From positions 1-29,074 of the forward strand of contig JAKOGH010000040.1 of NCBI GenBank assembly GCA_024811115.1: a stretch of DNA of 29,074 bases, read 5' to 3'. A program made the translations under genes and the position numbers. A model generated the notes under the pieces. It did no database searches. It saw only the letters and a program-made list of their open reading frames with translations, and was not told the DNA's origin. This DNA comes from Terana coerulea. Lineage: Eukaryota > Basidiomycota > Agaricomycetes > Polyporales > Phanerochaetaceae. Numbering within the stretch: the stretch's first letter is position 1; every line of letters begins with the position of its first letter. Shown in pieces: positions 20,246 through 29,074 of this stretch.

Positions 20246-21893
20246 TTGCAGCCGGCTACAGAGACAGTACTATACGCCTCTGGGACACGTGCTCATATGA
20301 GCAGATGCGGCAATCGCTGAGTGGCCACACACAAGTAGTTTTGTGCATCACCTTTACCCTCGATGGTCGCCGCCTTGTCTCAGGATCGAAGGATGCTACA
20401 GTACGACTCTGGGATCTGCGCACCGGGGAATGCTGGATGCTATCAGGGCACTCTGACTCGGTCTTCTCAATTGCAATAACACCCAATGGGGAGCATGTCA
20501 TTACTGGATCAGCAGATTGCACTGTACGGCGGTGGAAGATTACAGAAGGCGCACTTCAGTCACATCAAGACCCCTCTGCGCACCGGTTTCCTGCTACGAT
20601 TTCTGTCAGGACGCGGCTTTGCTGGTTACAGGATCAGCGTCTGGTCGACTGAGCATTTGGGACAGCACAAGTGCCATGGTGACCCGCACATCACACGAGA
20701 GCCATACATCCCCTATTGCACATCTCCATCTTTCTCCCGATGGGTCAATGATCATTACGGGATCCTCAGACGGCACAGTGCGATTCTGGAAGATGGCATC
20801 CCTCGATCTCTTCAGCAACTTCCCTTCGGTACATCCAGACACTGTGGTTGCCGTGGCATTTTCGACAGATGGCGAACATGCGTGGTCGGCCTCGGCTGGT
20901 GTACTGAAGCAGTGGTCGCTCGCTGAAGACTCGGCTCTGCTTCAGTCAAGTATCCCAGTTGCCGTTGGAGACTATGGTGAGGTACTTTGCGCGAGTTTTG
21001 CGCCTGACTGCTCAGTCCTTGCGTTGGGAACCAAGAACGGACATGTACTGCTGCTGAAATCGCTGACTGGCGACATAATCTGGGCAACTTGGACAGAGCA
21101 CTACGAACGCATCTCTTCTGTCTCTTTCGCATCAGACGGCTTGCGTCTATGCTCCGGCTCCAGCGATAGGATCATTCATCTATGGGACAGCCAGACAGGG
21201 CAACGCTCAGTGAACTGCTGCACGGGCATGTCAGTTCGGTTGAATCGGTTGCATTCTCTCCCGATGGCGCATATCTTGCCTCTGGCTCCAATGACGAGAC
21301 AGTCCAGATCTGGAACGTCAACACACAGCAAAACGTGCAGCAGCTGTATATTGGGCAACAGCCGACATTCGTCAGCTTCTCCCCGGACGGCAACAAAACT
21401 GCAGTACTCACTCGGACCGGTCTGGTTCAACTTTGGGATATTTCCCATGCAACTTTGTCAAGAGGTGAGTCAAGTAGCGCCATTTATCAATTGAATTTGT
21501 GACTTACAATCTCTCCTCAGAAACCAACAGTTCGGAGGATTCCTTTGTACTATTCTCTCATAACCCAGACCATGCTCTCCCCGGGAAGGTGTTGTTTTCC
21601 CCCTGGCTGACAGAGCCTCTCGTGCGACGGCGATGCAGAGCAATAGGGGCACTGGTATCAGTTGGGAGCGCTCAGGATTGGGATTCGGAGAGAACTACTC
21701 TGCATGGTGCTTAGGACCTAAAGAAGAGCGACTTTTCTGGATCCCGAAGGAATACCTCGACCGAATTGTGAAGCCGGAGTTGAAGCAGATCATTGGCGCG
21801 TCGTTCATCGAGCTCGACCTCAGTCGCTTTGTCCACGGCAAAAACTGGGCACAGTGCTGGTCCGACGAGCCAGTACAGAACTCCGAGTCGTAG

Positions 21894-22545
21894 CTTCGAT
21901 TTTCAGGCCACGGCTCATTCCACACTTATCCATCATACACCTACCTCGCCATCCTTGTCTTCACATGATTTCTCGGCCTGCACCCGTTCTGTCATGCTGT
22001 TGATTTGCCTCGGAGTTAGTTCGCCTCTGTTGCTGTGGAATGGTTACGAGACCCCATGGTACACTTGTACAAATAAACTACCTCTCCCACTGTGCACGTG
22101 AATTACCACGATCTCGTAGGTATTGTGCTGTCCTGCGCGAGACAATTCCATTCCATGTCCTGTTGGTGAACTGTGGGGTACCGTAGCTTGTGTAGCAGGC
22201 CGTGAAAATGACTGCATCCAGTGACGACAATGCAGCTTCAAGTGGATATGCTTAAATCACACATACAGATAAGTACAGTCAAGGTCTTCAGCGGACACGA
22301 GAAGTGTTCCAGAGCGACGTAAACAGATTTTAACACTTGCCACGTGTGCCTCATCAACGCCACAAAGGCGTCGCCCTCCCACTGACCGGCTCGGAGACAA
22401 TAGACATCCAGCAATCACTTCTGGCCGATGAGTCTCAATTCATCACAGCTCTGATTTGATCATGTACGTATACATTGCAAAATCTAAAACAGCGGTTGGA
22501 AGTACTTGGCTCCGCAATCCACGGCTGTCCTAGACTCCCAATAGC
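21894..22545 (+). repeat. Duplicated 3' flank of NLR copy 2
   Basis: This is the counterpart of 5949-6570. Shared blocks include CATCATACACCTACCTCGCC just after the stop and CATCAACGCCACAAAGGCG near 22350. Homology fades at about 22545, after TCCGCAATCCACGG...GTCCTAG. No gene is seen here. Confidence 0.75.
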
Positions 22546-25500
22546 CGTTAGTAGTCAGTGCGTTTTCCCTCGAGTCGCCTCCTAATCAGTGAGTTTCTCG
22601 TTGGCCATGAGGGTCATGGAGTATACAAGGCATCGTCGCAGATGATGCACGGACTTGATGCGCTGTCGCAAGCGACCCTAGCAGCGAGCCGAACGTTGAA
22701 TTCGCGAAAAGCGATATGGACCCACCGAGCAGCGAAAGCAATAATGGCGACACGGACGAGAGCACACGGGGCTCGCGCGCAGCGATCGAGCTGGAAGCCC
22801 GACAACACGATCCACTAAACACGGGCAGGAGACGCACGCCAGACTGCCGCCTGGCGATAGCGCGCGAAAAGGTGGAACTGAGGCTGAAATCTTTTTAGGC
22901 CATGCTTCCCAATATGAGCACATCGACACTCACCTCATGTCGCAGATAACCGCGATGTACGGCTGACTCCTATATAAGGGACTCGTCATGAAGTCCCCTG
23001 TGGGCTTTATTCGCAGTATACTACATTTCTGGTACAGTAGCGGTTCATATGTCCGCCGGGCTACCGGAACGCGTTCTGGCTTAGCGTCAGATTCCATGAT
23101 AGCGAGATATGTGGGTAGGAGATCGTACGCTGCTTACGAGTGAACAGTTGAAGTATGGGACATGCCTTTTACGAGCCTGGCCGCGGCCCTCGAGGCATAT
23201 ACCGCCTGAAAACTGCACATCTTTAGTAGTTTACGTGTAAGTTGTTATTAAATCGCGCTCACTACCCGTGAAAATTATCGTGTGTTCGAAAACGATGCTA
23301 GCTGTGGTTAGCACGAGTTGCATGTAATTTCAGCGAGGTCGCCAGGTCTTCAATCAAAGTGCGGCGTATTAGCATTTCGTCGAGGAACACGATCAGGCAA
23401 CAATCAGCAGCGCAAAAGACGGTACCTGCTAAATTTTGTCACGAGTAAGCCCTCGTAGATATTGTTGAGAACCTTCCATGGCATGCAGTGTGATGCTCTC
23501 AGCGTGGTGGTCGTGGTGGTCGTCTGCAGATTTGGTTTAGACGCGCCAGTGGTTTTTGACGGCGTTGGCGCTTACAGCTTTCTACTTACTTGCTTCCCAC
23601 CTCCACCACCTTGTTCTTGATGATGGCACCAATGGCTACCGTTCGCACTTTGTGGATGTATTCACAAGCAACTCCTTGCTTTTGTCTCGCCGCCATCGAG
23701 CTACTGGAAATTGGCGCAATTCTTGGCTGACAGCAGCACCGGTCGCGCGTTCCAACACCACCATGCCCAAGATGTACGGACCGGACTGGACCTCGATTGG
23801 ATTGTATGTGGGGTAGACGGAAGGATTTACACGAATTCTAGGTGCGTTGACTCTCTGTGTTCGCTGGTTTGTTGCTCAGTCGGCCGCGAACATCAGATGC
23901 CTCTTGGGAGCACGCCAGCGAAGAGCCAGCTGGTACCTTTGGCAGGCCCTCGAAGCACAGAGCCAACTGATGCGCACGAAATGCGCGGACAGCTTTACGC
24001 GCGTGCCGTATGCAGACGCACTGGCCGTAGCTGCGGGCCACGGATGTACCTATCCCAGCGGCTACAGACTCCTGTCGTCGTGCCGCGATCTTGGCCAGAA
24101 AGTCCAGTCTTCTCGTTCCTACTGGTCATCACCTCGACTCACAGCGCGCTTTTGGTCACTAGAGGGTCGGGGAAGAGGTGCAAGGATCGACTGGAGGAAG
24201 GCGCGCGAGTTGAAGGGTTAGCAGATGGGGCTGGTATGGGTGTTGGAGGTACGCCCGGTGGTTAATTATATCATCGCAACAATTCGAATCGTTTTTCAGG
24301 TATTCACACGGGCCTGAACGGCTCCAGGCTGATATATTGCCCGTATCCTTCCGGTACATCCAGTACAGCACCGTCGTAATGTCAGATTTCGGTATTTTAG
24401 TGTTATTAAGGTACCGTCACTATGCTTACTGCACCCGGACACCACTCGTAGCGTATATAAGTCACTCACATACTTGTACCTATTCTTTACACGTTTGCGC
24501 CCTCTCGGGTGCTGCACACCATCACTCTTACCGTCCTCGACGTTATGCGCAGTGCCCGCGCCGTCCCCAAGACCTTATTTTGATACGTAAGGCCCTACTA
24601 TTAATTTCATGATCCATCTCGGGCTCTCGCATATGCGCCCTGCATCTTGTCGGGATGAACGCTTGGCCCCACGCCGGCTCACATGCGAACACCCCTGCAA
24701 GACTTCGCCGCACCGCTCCAGCGTCCGAAATCGCAGCGCATCGGAGTGTTTGGCCTCACATCCACTCTGGCCCGTTCGCGAGTGTTCCCTTAAAGTCCAC
24801 GTTGCGGTGAAATTCGTTCGACAGGTTTTGTTAAGTGCTATCGGCGCTCCGTTTGCTTTGGGTGCACGAGATCCGTCTATCTCTCGCGGTGTTGAAGGGT
24901 GCTCTCCCTTGCGGCTGGTTCGTCCCATCGTCTATCCCGTCGCCCGCGACGGGCGGTGCCACTTATAGACCTGCAGGCACGTTCGGATGACTGTTAACGG
25001 TCGTTTCGTTGAACGTTGCTCATGATTCGTGACTCGACTCTGCGGATACCGGCTGTGATCTTGCTCATCCGTGGCAGAGTTGGCGGAAGAATCTTTGCAC
25101 AATATTCTGCAGAGCAAGCTGCGATGACAGGATAGTATCTCTTTGGGTACGTCCTTGGTTGGTTGAGACTTCATACCACTGCTGATAAGCTATATATAGT
25201 AACATCGACGCACACAGGGCCCGTGGAAGTGAGCGCAGCTGTGCGCAAATGCCTCACGGTCAATGACCATCACGCCGCTGGTCCGCTTTGGAGCAGTCGA
25301 AAAAGCACCTACGCCGGATACCTTGACCCTTGCGAAAGATGGGCACTATTTTTCCCGGCCGCGCCACAGGACCGCGAGGGCTTTGCATATGTGCTGTTTC
25401 TGTTGCACTATTCTTGCGCGCGGTGTGTTGTCTTATAGTAGGTGCCCTTGTTGAATGAAGCGTAATTTATCTTGTGATTTATCGTGGAGATCCAGATTGT

Positions 25501-25864
25501 GGTCGTACCAGGTAAATTCGACCACCGGCATGGTCGTCCTAGTAGGACGTGGGCCTGCTGGAGATTCGGACATGGTATCAGGACGCAAGACGCGGTCAAC
25601 CTCAACATAACCGCCAACTCTCTTTTCTTGGGGTTTCAGTCAAGGCCCCTTTCTGCCTCTTCTTTGCATACCCGTTTGTCACTTCATCCACTCGCTGCAC
25701 GCCACAATCCTGAACTGATTGCTTCTTCCCTGTAGCCGCCGACATGGTTCGTGACCAACGGATAATGATCCACTTACGCTGTCTTTCTCCTTGGACTGGC
25801 TTGCACCCCTCCCTGCCGGTCACGCTTCTCAAACCACCGCCGTGAGCTGTCCCCCACGTAGGCA
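22546..25864. other. No supported gene
   Basis: There is no recognisable protein in either strand. TATA-like boxes are visible at about 22969-22977 (CTATATAAGG, followed by an inverted repeat GGGACT/AGTCCC) and about 24453-24463 (CGTATATAAG), but no convincing reading frame follows either. A Copia-type primer-binding-like sequence, ACATGGTATCAGGAC, is at 25570-25584, preceded by a CA that could end an LTR; no LTR pair or pol was found. Minus-strand frames at about 23700-23580 and plus-strand frames at 23847-24221 were examined and not recognised. Confidence 0.45.
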
Positions 25865-26211
25865 CATCAGTAAAAGAGTGGAGCACTGACGCCCTGACAG
25901 CCCTGACGCCGACTGACGAGTACTGATAAAGGATTAGACGCCTGGGTTCGAGCCCCATAGGAGCCATGTTCCTTTAGTATTTTTTTATTTACCATTATTC
26001 TACGTTGTCTCAGTGCCGAAACTAAAGTATGCACCATGATTCTGACATCCCTAATGCTTGTGGATTGCTTGAGGAAGCCCAAACTTGCGAGAGGTGCTGA
26101 ACAGGTCTGAGAGCGCTCGACGAGCCGGCTGAGACTGACGCCCTGATGGCCCTGACGAGCCCTGATAAAGCTTTATCAGGGCTCATCAGCGCCTCCACGG
26201 TTTTGCTGATG
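25865..26211. mobile_element. MITE (CATCAG ends), second copy
   Basis: This 347-bp element is in the same orientation as the copy at 19898-20245 and nearly identical to it; the one difference seen is GACGCCCTGATGG here against GACGCCCCTGATGG there. It is flanked by a different 2-bp duplication, CA (25863-25864 and 26212-26213), showing an independent insertion rather than part of the NLR duplication. It lies 185 bp beyond the 3' end of the minus-strand P450. It contains the same tRNA-like module (25920-25966) and T7 run (25980-25986). Confidence 0.88.
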
Positions 26212-26396
26212 CACTCACCTTGTAAAACTTCATCTCGCCGACACTGGTCATGCCGTCTCATGCATTTCCGACGTCGGGTTCACGCGCAATAAATAACTCC
26301 CCGGGAGAATAAATTACAAAATAACCCCGGAATGCTTCCCCGCTCTGGGGTGCACCCGTCCCGTCCTCGAACACATCCTGTCCTGCTTTGTAGGTT

Positions 26397-28610
26397 CTAC
26401 AGCCCCGCGTCCTCCTGCACGGCCGCCCACGCCTCGCGCACGCGCGCGATCCGCGCCTCCGAGCGCACCGTCACGACAAGCGGCAAGTTCGTCGGCTCCC
26501 TATCCACACACACCATCCCAGTCATGCCACGTCGTCAGCGAAAGAAACGGAAACGCGGAGACAAGAGAGACGGGACGCACACGTTGACGGCGTCGCGCCA
26601 CTGGATGAACGCGAACGGGTCGGGCGCGCCGGGCGTTGAGCGCGGCGGCGTGGGCTGCGTGCCGTCGCCCGCGACGTCGAACGCCCAGAGGAGGCACGCG
26701 ATGGCGAGCCAGACGCTGTCCGCCGCGAGGCGGCGTCCGGGGCAGATGCGCCGTCCGAACCTACACACATACACACACACAGTCGTCAGCTCGCGCGTCC
26801 TTCCCAGCCTCGTTGATGAGGGGATAGGTGGGGGCGCACCCGAAGGTCCAGATGCCGTCGAGGAGCGACGCATCCGCGGGCAGGCGCCCTTGCGCGTCGG
26901 CGGCGAAGAAGCGGGCGGGGTCGAACGTGTCCGGGTCCGCGAAGAGGTCGGGCGAGCGGTGCATGTTCCAGATCGAGGGCATGACGAGCTCGCCCTTGCG
27001 TATCTGCCCCGCCACCCCCATCAGCACCCACCACACCAAACCAAACGGCGCGGGACACGACGCACCGTGTACCCCTCAAACACGTCGTCCTCCTTCACCG
27101 CATGCGGCAGCGCGAGCGGCGTGACGGGCAGCCACCGCAGCACCTCCTTGACGACGGCGAACACGGCGGGCAGCGCCGCGAAGTCGCCGAAGGCGGGCAG
27201 GCGGTCGGGCCCGACGACGGCGTCGAGCTCCGCCTGCGCGGCGGCGCACGCGCCCGGGAAGAGCGCGCGCGCGTAGAGGAAGCACGCGAGCGTGCACTGC
27301 GTCGTGTTCGTCCCCGCCTCGCCGACGCTGCCCCCGATCTGCATACCCGTCAGCAGTGGTGTGGGACACGGACACGGAGAAGAGGGCGAGGACGCACGTA
27401 GGCGATCGTCGCGTCGTCGATCCCGAGGGTGTCCTGCGTCCGCCAGAGCTGCGCGATCAGGCTCTCGGCCTGCAGCGCGCCGGGCACGGGCGTCTTCGCT
27501 TCCTCTGCCCACTTGCCGAACAGCTGCGCGGACGGGACGACGGTCAGTGGCGGAGAAATGTGGAAGGAGAGGGGGTGGGAGAGCGTACGTTGAGCTCGTA
27601 TTGGTGGTGTGCGCGCGCGACGGCGCGCCAGGGCGCGAGGACGTCGGGGAGGTAGTCCAGGAACTGGAAGAATCTATCGAAGAGGGTTCTTAGCTCAGAG
27701 GAAGGACAATATCAAGAAAGACCGGCGCACTCGACGAACCACCGGCCCGGCTCGAGCTGCTCCCATCAAAATCAATTAGCACCCCGCAAAGAAGCACGCG
27801 AAGAGAAGGAGCCCAAGGACGCACGTCATGGCCCAACGTCTCCGTGTTCCCAATCATCAAGTCCTTCCGCGCGTGCGCTGTCTCGACGCTCATCCCGAAC
27901 GCGATCCCGAGCGCGATGCCCGACGAGTAGCTCTTCAAGTGGTCGTTCCACTCCCCGGGCCGGTCCACGAAGTCGAGCAAGAGCTTCAACGCCTGGCGCC
28001 GCTGCCGCTCTTGATTACTCTTCACACCTAGGCCACCCTTCATCAGCCCACACACCCGAGCTGGCTATATGCACACGCACCCTCCGGCCGATACATGAGC
28101 TGCATCGCCGCGCGCTGGCGCGTAAGTCCGCGCCGTACGGCATCAGCACCATGCGCCGCCCCGTCGAGCGGTGCTTGCCCGCGAACGGCAGGTGCTTGCG
28201 CGACGAGTAGTTTGCCGCGCGGCGCGCCATGAGCTCTTCCGCGGCGCGCGGGTCGCTGACGACGACGAAGGTGTCGAAGAGCATGCGCACGCGCAGCAGC
28301 GGGCCGTAGCGCGCGGCGAGCGGCGCGAACCACGTCCAGCGGAAGGGTTCTCGACCGCGAAGGTGCTGCCTGCCACCCACATATGGGGAGTAAGTAGTGC
28401 GGAAGGCGGAAGAAAAGGAAGAGGGGACGGGGCGTACCGACGATCGGCCAGCCGACGGGTCCCGGGAGCTGACGGCCGGAGAGGGCGAGGCGGGCGTAGT
28501 ACGACTGCGATGGTGCCGAGGAAGAGCAGCGCGTACGCGACGCTTGTGGACGGGGTGAGGCTCGCGCCGCGCAGCACCGTGGCGCGCACGCCACTGTCGA
28601 GCGCAGACAT
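26397..28610 (-). pseudogene. Cytochrome P450 monooxygenase with three N-terminal frameshifts
   Basis: ER-anchored haem-thiolate monooxygenase. Inferred exons (minus): 28610-28438, 28369-28081, 28027-27825, 27756-27731, 27673-27589, 27523-27398, 27338-27066, 27003-26840, 26760-26581, 26499-26397; introns are 53-81 bases and most start GTGCG. Motifs: N-terminal anchor SVAYALLFLGTIAVV, hinge LPGPVGWPIVG, I-helix AGTNTT, EVLR (ExxR, about 27146-27135), FDPARF, and haem loop FGFGRRICPGRRLA with Cys at 26744-26742. Total length is about 541 residues, normal for the family. Frameshifts: one extra base (or two lost) between the anchor and YYARLALSGRQ (about 28495), one lost between AVENP and FRWTW (about 28345), one lost between MPYGADLR and QRAAMQL (about 28115). 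From 28080 to the stop the frame is fully intact. Substrate is unknown. Sequencing error is a serious alternative to true pseudogenisation. Confidence 0.88.
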
Positions 28611-29074
28611 TTTCAAAGTCGCTTCTGGCGAAGGGAAGGCAAGGGTGCTGTCTTATGCGACACAGTGGGAGGGAGGAGAGGCAGCAGGGACTCTGGGGCA
28701 CAAGTAAGTGGCACACGCAACGTCTGTCGAGCGATACTTACCACACCAGGGCGTGACAGCGCCCCATGGGAACCCTCACCTGCCCATTGGTTTGATGCCT
28801 CCCCGCTGTGACCGTACGCGCGCGTTCCCCGTGGGTAGGTTCCCGCCCGCGCCTGCCAGGCTGCAAACCCAATCCCTGTCCGCGTCCCAGCTTCCCGCAC
28901 AGACCTCGCGGCATGATCGTCCCCAGGTCCGCAGCGCGTCGCAGAAGCATCAGCAACAGATAGGCACGCCCGGCGGTCCCTCCAGCTCGCACCGTTCGTC
29001 AGACTTTGCCTTTCGAAGCTCGTCCGCGTCCGCGTCCTCGTTCTTTCCACGCCGTTAGCCGCCCTCCGCCCCGC
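28611..29074. other. Upstream region of the P450; no supported gene
   Basis: This is the 5' flank of the minus-strand P450. Overlapping GC-rich reading frames on both strands show no domain. No clear TATA box was recognised upstream of 28610. Confidence 0.45.

Larger units (their letters stand above)
15896..21893 (+). pseudogene. NLR copy 2: C2-NACHT-WD40 (NWD) protein, near complete but disrupted
   Basis: Fungal NLR-type STAND NTPase, about 1,730 residues if repaired. Exons: 15896-16199, 16252-16379, 16436-16803, 16857-16907, 16956-17151, 17211-17384, 17509-21464 (interrupted at 19898-20245) and 21521-21893; all introns are GT-AG. Domains: N-terminal C2-like (RADDLHGIF, YYIAADFDGKSFETGRSKRT, HPKWGERMT), helical region, NACHT with Walker A GVAGTGKTS (about 17667) and Walker B LLLVIDGLDES (about 17960), helical C-half, then about 14 WD40 blades (19330-21460) and a tail with LFWIPKEYLDRIVKPEL and IELDLSRFVHG. 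Lesions: TGA at 15941 and 16010; one-base losses near 16100, 18214, 20575, 21200 and 21580; and the MITE. NLRs of this architecture are thought to act in non-self recognition. The start was chosen because the frame leads directly into the C2 domain. Lesions may be decay or, for the indels, assembly errors. Confidence 0.92.

Noticed and set aside
26332..27276. Plus-strand frame of 314 codons
   Set aside because: It lies antisense across several P450 exons and introns and has low-complexity Arg/Ala-rich translation.
1..29074. CRISPR arrays, bacterial operons or rRNA genes
   Set aside because: No regularly spaced direct repeats, Shine-Dalgarno-led gene strings or rRNA motifs were seen; the window is clearly fungal nuclear DNA.

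Overview
The window is nuclear DNA of a filamentous basidiomycete, most likely an Agaricomycete. The evidence is GT-AG introns of about 50-80 bases with GTGCGT/GTAAGT-type donors, a C2-NACHT-WD40 (fungal NLR, 'NWD') gene family in two copies, a microsomal cytochrome P450 split by many short introns, and dense Copia and MITE content. Nothing looks bacterial. No rRNA gene, intact tRNA gene or CRISPR array was seen. No intact protein-coding gene is present as sequenced: every recognisable gene carries frameshifts, stops, deletions or insertions.

Layout. 1-2147: 5' part of a minus-strand Copia retrotransposon (decayed gag, leader, primer-binding site, 5' LTR) running off the left edge. 2232-5948: NLR copy 1, a wreck that has lost its NACHT domain by a 2.3-kb deletion and carries four transposon insertions (two hAT-type, one Tc1/mariner-type, one Copia solo LTR). 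5949-6570: its duplicated 3' flank. 6800-8560: a stretch bounded by inverted GTAGC/GCTAC-rich sequence, with an F-box-like gene fragment inside. 8561-11067: no supported gene. 11068-12115: pseudogene of a Ser/Thr-rich single-pass membrane protein. 12116-15895: degenerate DNA with a possible LTR fragment and short telomere-like motifs. 15896-21893: NLR copy 2, structurally almost complete (C2, helical region, NACHT, about 14 WD40 blades, C-terminal tail) but with two in-frame stops, five single-base frameshifts and a 348-bp MITE inside a WD40 blade. 21894-22545: the matching 3' flank. 22546-25864: no supported gene. 25865-26211: second, nearly identical copy of the same MITE. 26397-28610: minus-strand P450 with all diagnostic motifs and three N-terminal frameshifts.

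The most informative feature is the duplicated NLR. Each copy serves as the empty-site reference for insertions in the other, so insertion boundaries and target-site duplications can be read directly. The comparison also shows uneven divergence. The 5' part of copy 1 has lost many CpG sites, while a WD40 segment (about 4264-4750) is nearly identical to copy 2, as expected from gene conversion. The region reads as a transposon-rich NLR graveyard beside a broken P450. Some single-base frameshifts could be assembly errors, which reads would settle.
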